Source: an uncultured Lachnospiraceae bacterium
GTDB lineage: Bacteria; Bacillota; Clostridia; Lachnospirales; Lachnospiraceae
NCBI GenBank assembly: GCA_944383265.1
Contig: CALWOX010000006.1
Span: 62,001-126,000, forward strand
Direction of reading: 5' to 3'
Length of the DNA: 64,000 nt
Shown here: positions 53,780-62,782 of the stretch, in pieces
Position numbering within the stretch: position 1 is the stretch's first letter
How the letters are laid out: each line of letters begins with the position of its first letter
The notes under the pieces: model-generated
Seen by the model: only the letters and a program-made list of their open reading frames with translations
The model's database searches: none
What the model was told of the DNA's origin: nothing
Position numbers and translations under genes: made by a program

Positions 53780-54403
53780 CGCCGCAATTATATCGCTTTT
53801 AACTATAATTTCGGCGCTCCCGAGCTTTGCATCAACAAGGGACATGTTTATCGGAGCTGATATAGATATTACAGATGACAAAATAACAGATGAACTGATT
53901 TCACAAATAAATATGTATAGGGTCTCTGACAGAGAAGTGACAGCGGAGGACATGGATTTATACTTGCCTGTATAGAACCGAGAGAGAGCCCGGGGGAATA
54001 TTCATTAAATTCGGTAAGCGTGTATGAAAGCGGGTTTACTGATCCTATGGCGGAGGTACAAAAGACAGTCGAGGATACAGGGAGAGATTTTTATGATTAC
54101 GAATATGTATTTGCAGATCAGATCCCGGGATTATATTACACTGCGGCAATAGGGCTTTCTGAAAAAGCGGAGTTTATGATACTTCCGGACGATGCAAAGT
54201 TAGATATAAAGGGAGAGGGGAACGCTGAAAATAAGCTGTATGACTTTGGGGAAGCGATTCAAGAGATAAAGGAAAATCCTGCTCCATATGCCTGCAGCGG
54301 GGTTATAGACGGGAGCTTTATTTTTGCAGGCTTGGCCTTCCTTATAACGGGCTTTGTGATATGGGGGATCGCGACAAGCCGGAAGGAAAAAGCGGGTCAA
54401 TAA
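53760..54403 (+). pseudogene. Frameshifted exported protein, TPM-like or unknown
   Basis: The first frame encodes a signal peptide (MKKRIVSAAIISLLTIISAL, SFA) and about 45 more residues before a stop at 53973-53975. A second frame is open from 53930 (after a TGA at 53927) and continues without a start codon need to 54403, ending in a membrane segment (FIFAGLAFLITGFVIWGIA) and a basic tail. The two overlap between 53930 and 53975, so one single-base indel joins them into a protein of about 214 residues with signal peptide and C-terminal anchor. A sequencing error or programmed slippage cannot be excluded. The family is not recognised with certainty. Confidence 0.7.
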
Positions 54404-54447
54404 AATACTTTAAGCATATTTTTAAAAAGAGAATACAAGCATATGAG

Positions 54448-54495
54448 AGCCATTGCAAAGCGGATAGATTATCTGCGAAGCAATGGCTCTTTTCA
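54448..54495 (+). terminator. Bidirectional terminator between the broken gene and hicB
   Basis: AGAGCCATTGC pairs perfectly with GCAATGGCTCT, with inner GGATA/ATCTGC pairing, then TTTT. It ends just before the convergent hicB gene. Confidence 0.85.
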
Positions 54496-54501
54496 GGTGT
54501 A

Positions 54502-54909
54502 TCAATGTGTCGCCAAATCAAACTTTTCCATTAATGCCTCTTGGAGGACTCGAGAGAAATTTATACCCATTGAAATTGCCTTTTCATTCATCCATTCGGG
54601 GATAGAAAGAGTCTTTTTTACAGATTTTGAATTGAATTTTTTGTTATATTCAAAGAGATTGAATTCGACCAAAATAGGATACTCATCTTCATTTACAGGT
54701 ATAGTACGGGGAGATGAAGGGACAGGCAGAGATTCGTTATTTTTGATTCTCTCACTAAGGGCCAATCCCAATGCCTCGTATGCCATTTTATAGGCTTCAG
54801 ATATATTGTCGCCTTCAGTGAGACACTCGGGAATATCCGGGAATGTGACCCAGAATCCACCCTCTTCAGCATTGTGAAAAATTGCGGGATAAAATAAAGT
54901 GTTTTCCAT
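54502..54909 (-). CDS. hicB: HicB-type antitoxin
   Basis: A 135-residue HicB. The N-terminal partial RNase H-like fold contains AIFHNAEEGGFWVTFPDIPECLTEGD and EAYKMAYEALGLAL; a C-terminal ribbon-helix-helix-like part (SIPEWMNEKAISMGINFSRVLQEALMEKF) would bind DNA. It neutralises HicA and represses the operon. AGGAGGT lies 5 bases before the start. It is downstream of hicA in the usual toxin-first order. Confidence 0.92.
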   Translation of the reverse strand: MENTLFYPAIFHNAEEGGFWVTFPDIPECLTEGDNISEAYKMAYEALGLALSERIKNNESLPVPSSPRTIPVNEDEYPILVEFNLFEYNKKFNSKSVKKTLSIPEWMNEKAISMGINFSRVLQEALMEKFDLATH

Positions 54910-54928
54910 TTGCTACCTCCTGAATACA

Positions 54929-55117
54929 CTATAATAAGCCGGCCTGCTTTAAAATTGCCTTTTCCAATCCCTTTTTTAAGGTTTTGTTATGATAAGGAAT
55001 TATGGTTTGTTTTGAAGTGGTAAGGTTCACCATTTTTACATGAGAACCGTTTTGACTGATTATTTCAAAACCATGTTTATGAAGATATGAAATCATTTCT
55101 TTTGAGGTCATTGGCAT
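54929..55117 (-). CDS. hicA: HicA-type mRNA interferase toxin
   Basis: A 62-residue HicA with the double-stranded-RNA-binding-like fold; the catalytic His lies in NGSHVKM, and LKKGLEKAILKQAGL forms the C-terminal helix. It cleaves mRNA when free of HicB. Start choice is uncertain: ATG 55132 overlaps the ribosome site AAAGGATGG, while ATG 55117 or 55111 gives better spacing and a more typical N-terminus (MTSKEMISYL). Confidence 0.9.
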   Translation of the reverse strand: MPMTSKEMISYLHKHGFEIISQNGSHVKMVNLTTSKQTIIPYHNKTLKKGLEKAILKQAGLL

Positions 55118-55140
55118 AATAACAGGAACCATCCTTTATA

Positions 55141-55169
55141 ATTATAATACGTATTATCACGTAATTCAA
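55141..55169 (-). promoter_or_regulatory. hicAB promoter with a palindromic operator
   Basis: Minus-strand TTGAAT (55164-55169), 17 bp, TATAAT (55141-55146). A perfect 14-bp palindrome, ATAATACGTATTAT (55144-55157), overlaps the -10 box and is a natural site for HicB autorepression. Confidence 0.7.
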
Positions 55170-55302
55170 CAAATATTCAATAATATATGAATGTGGGAAA
55201 TTTGATTGAATAATACAGATTTTGCAGTCAGAAAAATTGAATTGTGCATAAATAGTAATTTTTCTTGACAAAATAAAATAATCAGACCTTTTGAGGAGCT
55301 TT

Positions 55303-55392
55303 ATGAAAATCAAATATTCAGAAAACTTTAAAAGCCGTATAGTAGAAAACTATGCGGCTTTATGCTATTATAAAAAGCAGTATTTTAAATAA
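55303..55392 (+). CDS. Possible 29-residue leader ORF ahead of the rhamnose operon
   Basis: ATG 55303 follows GAGGAG by 4 bases and opens a 29-codon frame (MKIKYSENFKSRIVENY...). The AAAGCCGTATAGT/ACTATGCGGCTTT hairpin (55331-55361) lies inside it, so it may be a leader peptide or a chance ORF next to a terminator-like stem. No homology recognised. Confidence 0.3.
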   Translation: MKIKYSENFKSRIVENYAALCYYKKQYFK

Positions 55393-55397
55393 AAATG

Positions 55398-55423
55398 CCG
55401 CATGAGAGCTTTGCTCTGTGCGG
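55398..55423 (+). promoter_or_regulatory. Leader hairpin upstream of rfbA
   Basis: CCGCA-TG-AGAGC, TTT loop, GCTCT-G-TGCGG, ending 6 bases before the GGAGG ribosome site. It may influence rfbA translation. Confidence 0.45.
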
Positions 55424-55437
55424 GTTCGGAGGAAAAA

Positions 55438-56328
55438 ATGAAGGGAATCATCCTTGCGGGCGGCTCGGGAACGAGGCTTTATCCGCTGACAAAGGTAACA
55501 TCAAAGCAGCTTTTGCCCATATATGACAAGCCGATGATATATTATCCGCTGTCTGTGCTTATGAATGCGGGCATAAAGGACATTCTTATTATATCCACAC
55601 CTACGGACACACCGAGGTTTGAGGATCTCCTGGGAGACGGACACCAGTTCGGAATAAGCTTAAGCTATAAGGTGCAGCCCTCTCCCGACGGTCTTGCGCA
55701 GGCCTTTATAATAGGAGAGGAATTTATCGGTGACGACTCTGTGGCAATGATACTTGGAGACAATATCTTCCACGGACACGGCTTTACAAAGAGACTGAGG
55801 AGAGCCGCCGAAAAGACAAAGGGAGCCACAGTCTTCGGATACTATGTGGACGATCCTGAGCGCTTCGGTATAGTTGAATTTGATAGTGAGGGAAAGGCCG
55901 TTTCCATAGAGGAAAAGCCTGAGCATCCCAAGTCGAATTACTGTGTTACAGGCCTTTATTTCTATGACAACAAGGTGGTTGAGTATGCGAAAAATCTCAA
56001 GCCATCAGCAAGAGGCGAGCTTGAGATAACCGATCTTAACCGAATCTATCTTGAGAACGGCGAGCTTGAGGTGGAACTCTTGGGACAGGGCTTTACCTGG
56101 CTTGACACGGGTACTCATGAGTCTCTTATGGATGCAGGCAATTTTGTCCGCACAGTAGAGACGCACCAGCACAGGAAAATAGCCTGCCTTGAGGAGATAG
56201 CTTATCTCAACGGTTGGATCACCAAGGAGGAGGTACTTAAGTCCTACGAGATCCTCAAGAAGAATCAGTACGGCAAGTACTTAAAGGACGTCCTTGACGG
56301 AAAATATGTGGACAAGATACAAAAGTAA
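55438..56328 (+). CDS. rfbA: Glucose-1-phosphate thymidylyltransferase
   Basis: A 296-residue nucleotidyltransferase starting at ATG 55438 (GGAGG five bases upstream). [30 protein letters not shown] and [25 protein letters not shown] are hallmarks of RmlA/RfbA. It makes dTDP-glucose from dTTP and glucose 1-phosphate, the first step of dTDP-L-rhamnose synthesis for surface polysaccharides. Confidence 0.95.
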   Translation: MKGIILAGGSGTRLYPLTKVTSKQLLPIYDKPMIYYPLSVLMNAGIKDILIISTPTDTPRFEDLLGDGHQFGISLSYKVQPSPDGLAQAFIIGEEFIGDDSVAMILGDNIFHGHGFTKRLRRAAEKTKGATVFGYYVDDPERFGIVEFDSEGKAVSIEEKPEHPKSNYCVTGLYFYDNKVVEYAKNLKPSARGELEITDLNRIYLENGELEVELLGQGFTWLDTGTHESLMDAGNFVRTVETHQHRKIACLEEIAYLNGWITKEEVLKSYEILKKNQYGKYLKDVLDGKYVDKIQK

Positions 56329-56409
56329 AGCTTCGGGATATTTTTGCCCGAAAAATCCACAGATAAACAGAATAAACAAAGTATTTTCAAAATATTTCAG
56401 GAGTTAAAT

Positions 56410-57435
56410 ATGAAGATAGTAGTTACAGGCGGAGCGGGATTTATAGGAAGTGTTATGGTTCAGTACCTTGTAAATACCTACCCCGAGGACATGATAATAA
56501 ACCTTGACAAGCTCACATATGCGGGAAATCTTGAGAATTTAAAGAGTGTTGAGGGAAAACCCAATTATAAGTTCATAAAGGGCGATATCGCTGACAGAGA
56601 GTTTATCTTTAAGCTCTTTGAGGAGGAAAAGCCCGACGTTATAATCAACTTTGCGGCGGAGAGCCATGTTGACCGTTCGGTAGAACATCCGGAGGAGTTT
56701 GTTCGCACCAATGTTATGGGAACCACAACTCTCCTTGACGCATGTAAAAAGTACGGAATAAAGAGATATCATCAGGTATCCACAGACGAGGTTTACGGAG
56801 ACCTTCCTCTTGACAGGCCTGACCTGTTCTTTACGGAGGAGACTCCCCTCCACGCCTCAAGCCCCTATTCGGCTTCGAAGGCTTCGGCGGATATGTTCGT
56901 TATGGCGTACCACAGGACATTCAAGATTCCTGTGACCATCTCAAGGTGCTCCAACAATTACGGACAGTACCAGTTCCCCGAAAAGCTCATCCCTCTTATG
57001 ATATCAAGGGCTCTTGCGGACGAGGAGCTTCCTGTATACGGCGACGGAGCAAATGTGAGAGACTGGCTCCATGTTGAGGACCACTGCAAGGCTATAGACC
57101 TTATAGTGAGAAACGGCAAGGAGGGCGAGATATATAATATCGGAGGCCACAATGAGAGGACAAACCTTCAGGTGGTAAAGACCATCCTCAATGCTCTCGG
57201 AAAGCCCGAGTCTCTTATCAAATATGTAAAGGACAGACCCGGACACGACAGGAGATATGCTATAGACCCTGCAAAGCTTGAGAGAGAGCTCGGCTGGAAG
57301 CCCAAGTACAATTTTGATACAGGTATAAAGCAGACTATAGAGTGGTACCTCGATAACAAGGACTGGTGGGAGAGGATCATCAGCGGCGAGTATCAGAATT
57401 ATTTTAAGGAAATGTACAAGGACAGAGTTCAATAA
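56410..57435 (+). CDS. rfbB: dTDP-glucose 4,6-dehydratase
   Basis: A 341-residue extended short-chain dehydrogenase with GGAGFIG (7-13), STDEVYGDL and the catalytic YSASKAS. Start ATG 56410 is set by AGGAG 6 bases before it. It converts dTDP-glucose to dTDP-4-keto-6-deoxyglucose. It follows rfbA in operon order. Confidence 0.95.
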   Translation: MKIVVTGGAGFIGSVMVQYLVNTYPEDMIINLDKLTYAGNLENLKSVEGKPNYKFIKGDIADREFIFKLFEEEKPDVIINFAAESHVDRSVEHPEEFVRTNVMGTTTLLDACKKYGIKRYHQVSTDEVYGDLPLDRPDLFFTEETPLHASSPYSASKASADMFVMAYHRTFKIPVTISRCSNNYGQYQFPEKLIPLMISRALADEELPVYGDGANVRDWLHVEDHCKAIDLIVRNGKEGEIYNIGGHNERTNLQVVKTILNALGKPESLIKYVKDRPGHDRRYAIDPAKLERELGWKPKYNFDTGIKQTIEWYLDNKDWWERIISGEYQNYFKEMYKDRVQ

Positions 57436-57494
57436 GCAGGTATATTTGCATATCCGTTATTCACGGAATACTGAATCAAGGGACATAAATAAAT

Positions 57495-58433
57495 ATGATA
57501 AGCAATGATTTGAAAAACACTATAATAAAGACGGACTTCGGCGAGTTTGATATCGACAAGCTCATTGAGGACAGCGCAAAGAGGATATTTGTCACAGGCG
57601 CAAAGGGACAGCTCGGCCATGACATCATGCTTGAGCTTGCAAAGCGCAACATAGATTGCGTTGGAGTCGATATCGAGGAGATGGATATAACAGATCCCGA
57701 GGCGGTAAGGAATGTTATCGCCGAGGCGTCTCCCGATGCGGTGATCCATTGTGCCGCATGGACGGCAGTGGATGCTGCGGAGGACAATGAGGAAAAGTGC
57801 AGACAGGTAAATGCCTTCGGAACGGAGAATATCGCCAAGGTATGCAGAGAGCTGATGATACCCATGATGTACTTCTCCACAGACTATGTATTTAACGGCG
57901 AGGGAGACAGACCTTGGGAGCCTGATGATAAGGCGGAGCCCTTGAATGTCTACGGACAGACCAAATATGAGGGCGAGGAGGCTGTGAGAAAATACGTACC
58001 TGACAGGCACTTTATAGTAAGAATACAGTGGGTCTACGGAAAGAACGGAAAGAACTTCGTAAAGACCATGCTTAAGCTCTCGGAGACTCATGACAGGCTT
58101 ACGGTGGTGGATGATCAGGTAGGCTCTCCCACATACACTCCCGACATTGCCCGCATAGCTGTCGACATGATCCTTTCCGACAAGTACGGAACCTATCATG
58201 TGGCAAATACCGGGCTTTGCAGCTGGTATGAGTTTGCAAAGGAGATATTCAGACTTGCGGGGAAGGATGTGGAGGTAGTTCCTGTTGACTCCTCACAGTA
58301 TCCCGCAAAGGCCAAGAGGCCCCACAATTCAAGAATGGATCTCTCAAAGCTCACAGAGGAGGGCTTTACCGAGCTTCCCTCATGGCAGGATGCCCTTGAA
58401 AGATATCTTGAGGAGATAAATTATACGGCATAA
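57495..58433 (+). CDS. rfbD: dTDP-4-dehydrorhamnose reductase with N-terminal extension
   Basis: A 312-residue RmlD/RfbD reductase: GAKGQLGHD, STDYVFNGE, and catalytic YGQTKYEGE. Most RmlD begin at KIFVTGAKGQLG; here 28 additional residues (MISNDLKNTIIKTDFGEF...) precede it and are supported by an AAGGGA ribosome site before ATG 57495. It makes dTDP-L-rhamnose. The 3,5-epimerase gene rmlC, needed between RfbB and RfbD, is not found in this cluster and may lie elsewhere. Confidence 0.92.
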   Translation: MISNDLKNTIIKTDFGEFDIDKLIEDSAKRIFVTGAKGQLGHDIMLELAKRNIDCVGVDIEEMDITDPEAVRNVIAEASPDAVIHCAAWTAVDAAEDNEEKCRQVNAFGTENIAKVCRELMIPMMYFSTDYVFNGEGDRPWEPDDKAEPLNVYGQTKYEGEEAVRKYVPDRHFIVRIQWVYGKNGKNFVKTMLKLSETHDRLTVVDDQVGSPTYTPDIARIAVDMILSDKYGTYHVANTGLCSWYEFAKEIFRLAGKDVEVVPVDSSQYPAKAKRPHNSRMDLSKLTEEGFTELPSWQDALERYLEEINYTA

Positions 58434-58532
58434 ATCTTATATGTATGTTTACAGAACAGATTTTGTGTATGACTGTATAGCGTAATTTTAATACGCATGA
58501 TTACATAATTTAATTAAGAAAGTGAAGAACAA

Positions 58533-59885
58533 ATGGGTAAATACTTCGGTACAGACGGCTTCAGGGGAGAGGCAAATGTTGACCTTACGGTGGAGCACGT
58601 ATACAAGATAGGAAGGATATTGGGAGCATACTATGGGAAGATGCATCCCGATAAGAAGTGCAGAGTGGTCATCGGTAAGGATACCAGGCGTTCAAGCTAT
58701 ATGTTTGAGGATGCTATCTCGTCAGGTCTTACAGCCTCGGGGGCTGACGCTTATCTTCTGCATGTCACGACGACACCTTCCGTAGCTTATATTACAAGAG
58801 TTGACGGCTTTGACTGCGGAGTTATGATATCCGCAAGCCACAATCCCTATTATGACAACGGAATAAAGATAATAAGCTCTTCGGGAGAAAAGATCGACGA
58901 CAGCACAATAGAGATATTTGAGAGATATCTTGATGAGGGAACAGACTCGCTGCCTCTTGCAAAGAGAGAGGAGATAGGACGCACCGTGGACTACGCGGCG
59001 GGAAGGAACCGCTATATCGGATATCTCATATCAATAGCCAAAAGGTCATTTAAGGATAAGCATGTGGCGCTTGACTGTGCAAACGGATCCGCATCATCCA
59101 TAGCAAAGCCTGTGTTTGATGCCTTGGGAGCACACACCCATGTGCTTTCAAATGAACCGAACGGATTGAACATCAATAAGGACTGCGGCTCAACTCATAT
59201 TGAGAGACTTCAGGAATTCGTCGTGAAGGAGGGCTGTGATATAGGCTTTGCCTACGACGGAGACGCCGACAGATGCCTTGCTGTCGATGAAAAGGGAAAT
59301 GTGGTAAACGGCGACCAGATAATGTATATCTGCGGAAAATATATGTCAGAGCAGGGAAAGCTCAACAATAACACCATAGTCACCACTGTAATGTCCAACT
59401 TCGGACTTTACAAGGCCCTTGACAGAGAAGGCATAAAATATGAAAAGACAAAGGTCGGAGACAGGTTTGTTTACGAAAATATGGTTGCAAATGGCCATTC
59501 ATTGGGCGGTGAGCAGTCAGGACATATAATTTTCAGCAAGAATGCAACTACAGGTGACGGTATCCTTACCTCCCTGAAGCTTATGGATGTATTCCTTGAG
59601 AGAAAGCTCCCCTTGAGCGAGCTTGCAAAGGAATGCCCTATGTATCCTCAGTGCCTTAAAAACGTGAGGGTAAAGAGCAAACAGGAGGCGCAGGATGACG
59701 AGAGAGTCATAGCAGCCGTAAAGCGGGCTGAGGAGAAGCTTGCCGACAGAGGAAGGATGCTCCTTCGCCAGTCGGGCACTGAGCCTGTTATAAGGGTCAT
59801 GGCTGAGTCTGTCGACGCTGCGGAATGTGAGGCTGCGGTGGACGAGGTCATAGCTGTGCTTAAGGAGTGCGGACACCTTTTATAG
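58533..59885 (+). CDS. glmM: Phosphoglucosamine mutase
   Basis: A 450-residue alpha-D-phosphohexomutase with the phosphoserine loop ISASHNPYYDNG (Ser102), the metal loop DGDADR, and sugar-binding GEQSGHI. These match GlmM, which converts glucosamine 6-phosphate to the 1-phosphate for UDP-GlcNAc and hence peptidoglycan. It begins about 100 bases after rfbD. The position suggests precursor supply for wall polymers. Confidence 0.93.
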   Translation: MGKYFGTDGFRGEANVDLTVEHVYKIGRILGAYYGKMHPDKKCRVVIGKDTRRSSYMFEDAISSGLTASGADAYLLHVTTTPSVAYITRVDGFDCGVMISASHNPYYDNGIKIISSSGEKIDDSTIEIFERYLDEGTDSLPLAKREEIGRTVDYAAGRNRYIGYLISIAKRSFKDKHVALDCANGSASSIAKPVFDALGAHTHVLSNEPNGLNINKDCGSTHIERLQEFVVKEGCDIGFAYDGDADRCLAVDEKGNVVNGDQIMYICGKYMSEQGKLNNNTIVTTVMSNFGLYKALDREGIKYEKTKVGDRFVYENMVANGHSLGGEQSGHIIFSKNATTGDGILTSLKLMDVFLERKLPLSELAKECPMYPQCLKNVRVKSKQEAQDDERVIAAVKRAEEKLADRGRMLLRQSGTEPVIRVMAESVDAAECEAAVDEVIAVLKECGHLL

Positions 59886-59923
59886 ACCGCAATATAAGAC
59901 AAAAATAAATGCAGGAGGGAAAT

Positions 59924-61627
59924 GTGCTTAATTACAAGAGATATGAGAGAGGCCCTGTCATCAATTTTCCTGAGAGGACTTGGCCTTCTAAAATAATAAC
60001 CAAGGCGCCCGTTTGGACGTCTGTTGATCTTAGAGACGGAAACCAGGCTCTTGTGAAGCCGATGAACGTGGAAGAAAAGATAGAGTTCTTCCAAAAGCTG
60101 TGCGAGCTCGGCTTTAAGGAGATAGAGGTGGGATTCCCCTCTGCAAGCCAGATAGAATTTGATTTTATAAGACAGCTTGTGGACAGAAAGCTTATCCCCG
60201 ACGATGTTTATATTCAGGTGCTTTCACAGTGCAGAGAGGACCTTATAAAGAGAACTTTCGAGTCCTTGAAGGGGGTAAAAAAGGCGATATTCCATATATA
60301 CAGCAATACCTGCCCTCTTCACAGAGAGGTCGTATTCAAAAAGAACAAAGAGGAAGTGAAGAATATAGCAGTCCTCGGCACAAAGCTTGTAAAGCAGTAT
60401 ATGCAGGACTTTGACGGGGAGCTCAGACTCGAGTATTCTCCCGAGAGCTTTTCAAGCACGGAGCTTGACTATGCCCTTGATGTGAGCAATACAGTAAGGG
60501 ATATATGGAATGCTACAAAGGAGAACAAGCTTATCCTGAATCTTCCCACCACTGTAGAGTGCAGCACTCCCAATGTGTTTGCCGATCAGGTGGAGTGGAT
60601 GAATACTCATCTTAAGGACAGAGATACGATAATCTTAAGCGTACACCCCCACAATGACAGAGGCACAGGAGTGGCGGCTACAGAGCTTGCGCTTATGGCA
60701 GGAGCCGACAGAGTGGAGGGAACGCTCTTCGGAAACGGCGAGAGAACAGGAAATGTGGATATCCTTACCCTTGCTTACAATATGTTCTCTCAGGGAATAG
60801 ACCCCGAGCTTAATTTGGAAAATGAGCCGGAGATAGCCGAGATATATGAGAGATGCACAGGAATGCCTATAGACGACAGACATCCCTATGCCGGAAAGCT
60901 TGTATTCACAGCATTTTCGGGCTCGCATCAGGACGCTATAAATAAGGGAGTCCATGCCCTCAAGGAGTCGAATTCTCCCTACTGGCATGTTCCTTATCTT
61001 CCTGTTGACCCTGCAGACATCGGAAGGACCTATGAGCCTATCGTGCGCATCAACTCTCAGTCCGGAAAGGGCGGTGTTGCCTTTGTGCTTGAGAGCTACT
61101 ACGGCTACAAGCTTCCCAAGGCTATGCACAGAGAGTTTGCGGATATCATACAGCCTCTTTCCGAAGAGTACGGAGAGATCACTCCTATGCAGGTGAACGA
61201 TGCATTCATAAAGAACTATGTGGATGCCAAGGAGCCTATGCACTTTAAGTCTGTAAAGATAAGCGAGCCTGACCTTGAGGTAGACGGAAGCACGACCCTT
61301 GTGACTGTAACCTACAAGAACCACGGTGAGACAAAGACCTTTACAGGCATAGGAACAGGACCTGTAGATGCTGTTCAGAGAGGACTTGAGGAGGAGCTCG
61401 GAATCCAAATCAGGATAATGGACTACAGCGAGCATGCGCTTACCTCAGGATCAAGCGCGGAGGCGGTTGCCTATGTTCAGCTTTTGGACCAGCCTACAGG
61501 AAGAGTTACCTTCGGAGTGGGCATAAGCTCGAATATTACAAGAGCGTCAATACGCGGAATCTTCTCGGCGATAAACAGGCTTTATTACGCTGACGAGAAC
61601 AAGGCTGAGAATAAAGAGGAGGCCTAA
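59924..61627 (+). CDS. leuA: 2-isopropylmalate synthase
   Basis: A 567-residue HMG-CoA-lyase-like enzyme. GTG 59924 is the preferred start, with AGGAGGG four bases before it; an ATG at 59909 overlaps that site. Motifs VDLRDGNQAL, SVHPHNDRGTG (metal His pair) and NGERTGNVD, and a C-terminal regulatory domain (about 430-565), match the long LeuA form that condenses acetyl-CoA with 2-oxoisovalerate to start leucine synthesis. It sits alone among surface-glycan genes, without leuBCD nearby, an odd context. Confidence 0.93.
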   Translation: MLNYKRYERGPVINFPERTWPSKIITKAPVWTSVDLRDGNQALVKPMNVEEKIEFFQKLCELGFKEIEVGFPSASQIEFDFIRQLVDRKLIPDDVYIQVLSQCREDLIKRTFESLKGVKKAIFHIYSNTCPLHREVVFKKNKEEVKNIAVLGTKLVKQYMQDFDGELRLEYSPESFSSTELDYALDVSNTVRDIWNATKENKLILNLPTTVECSTPNVFADQVEWMNTHLKDRDTIILSVHPHNDRGTGVAATELALMAGADRVEGTLFGNGERTGNVDILTLAYNMFSQGIDPELNLENEPEIAEIYERCTGMPIDDRHPYAGKLVFTAFSGSHQDAINKGVHALKESNSPYWHVPYLPVDPADIGRTYEPIVRINSQSGKGGVAFVLESYYGYKLPKAMHREFADIIQPLSEEYGEITPMQVNDAFIKNYVDAKEPMHFKSVKISEPDLEVDGSTTLVTVTYKNHGETKTFTGIGTGPVDAVQRGLEEELGIQIRIMDYSEHALTSGSSAEAVAYVQLLDQPTGRVTFGVGISSNITRASIRGIFSAINRLYYADENKAENKEEA

Positions 61628-61666
61628 AAAGGACAAAGCTGCCGTCTCACAGACGAAAGGAGAGCT

Positions 61667-62782
61667 ATGAAGCATTATGACTACCTGCTGGTGGGAGCAG
61701 GACTCTATAACGGTGTATTCGCCTACTTTGCAGGAAAGGCAAAAAAGAGCTGCCTTGTTGTGGAAAAGAGAGGTGAAATAGGCGGAAATGTCTATTGCGA
61801 GAATATTGAGGGCATAAATGTGCATAAGTACGGAGCCCATATCTTTCACACCAACGACAAGAGCATATGGAATTTTGTAAACTCCCTCTGCGAGTTCAAC
61901 AGATATACAAACTCACCGGTTGCCGACTACCACGGAGAGCGCTATAATCTTCCCTTCAATATGAATACCTTCAACAAGATGTGGGGCGTAAGGACTCCTG
62001 ATGAGGCGAGAGCAAAGATAGAGGCTCAGAGACAGGCCATAAAGCACGAGCCCGAAAATCTTGAGGAGCAGGCCATAAGCCTTGTGGGAGAGGATATATA
62101 CAGAAAACTGATAAAAGGTTACACTGAAAAGCAGTGGGGAAGAGACTGTAAGGACCTTCCCGCCTTTATAATAAAGAGGCTTCCCGTAAGATTCATATAT
62201 GACAACAATTACTTTAACGACAGATATCAGGGAATTCCCGAGGGCGGCTACAATGTCATTATAAACAAGCTTTTTGAGGGCTGCGACATTATGACCGACA
62301 CGGATTTCCTTGACAGGAGGGACCTTGCGGATAATTGCGGAAAGGTGATATTCACAGGGCCTGTTGACGCATACTATGACTACAGTGAGGGAAGACTTGA
62401 GTACAGAACGCTCAGATTTGAGACGGAGCTTCTTGACACAGACAACTTCCAGGGTAATGCGGTCATCAATTATACAGACAGGGAGACTCCCTATACGAGG
62501 ATAATAGAGCACAAGCACTTTGAGTTCGGAACTCAGGAAAAAACTGTCATAACTAAAGAGTATCCTTCAGAGTGGCAGGAGGGCATGGAGCCCTATTACC
62601 CTGTTAATGACGAGAAGAATCAGAGCCTTTACAGGATATACGAGAAGAAGGCCATGGAGGAGGAAAAGGTCATCTTCGGAGGACGCCTCGGAGAGTACAA
62701 GTACTATGACATGGATAAGGTCATAGCCTCAGCCGTGGAGCTTTGCAGAAAGGAATTGGGTAGCGATTTTTCATGGACGTAG
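61667..62782 (+). CDS. glf: UDP-galactopyranose mutase
   Basis: A 371-residue flavoprotein. FAD-binding N-terminus YDYLLVGAGLYNGVFAY, HKYGAHIFHT, YTEKQWGRDCKDLP and RTLRFETE-type motifs are standard for Glf. It converts UDP-galactopyranose to UDP-galactofuranose, a building block of surface glycans. It overlaps the next gene by 10 bases. Confidence 0.95.
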   Translation: MKHYDYLLVGAGLYNGVFAYFAGKAKKSCLVVEKRGEIGGNVYCENIEGINVHKYGAHIFHTNDKSIWNFVNSLCEFNRYTNSPVADYHGERYNLPFNMNTFNKMWGVRTPDEARAKIEAQRQAIKHEPENLEEQAISLVGEDIYRKLIKGYTEKQWGRDCKDLPAFIIKRLPVRFIYDNNYFNDRYQGIPEGGYNVIINKLFEGCDIMTDTDFLDRRDLADNCGKVIFTGPVDAYYDYSEGRLEYRTLRFETELLDTDNFQGNAVINYTDRETPYTRIIEHKHFEFGTQEKTVITKEYPSEWQEGMEPYYPVNDEKNQSLYRIYEKKAMEEEKVIFGGRLGEYKYYDMDKVIASAVELCRKELGSDFSWT

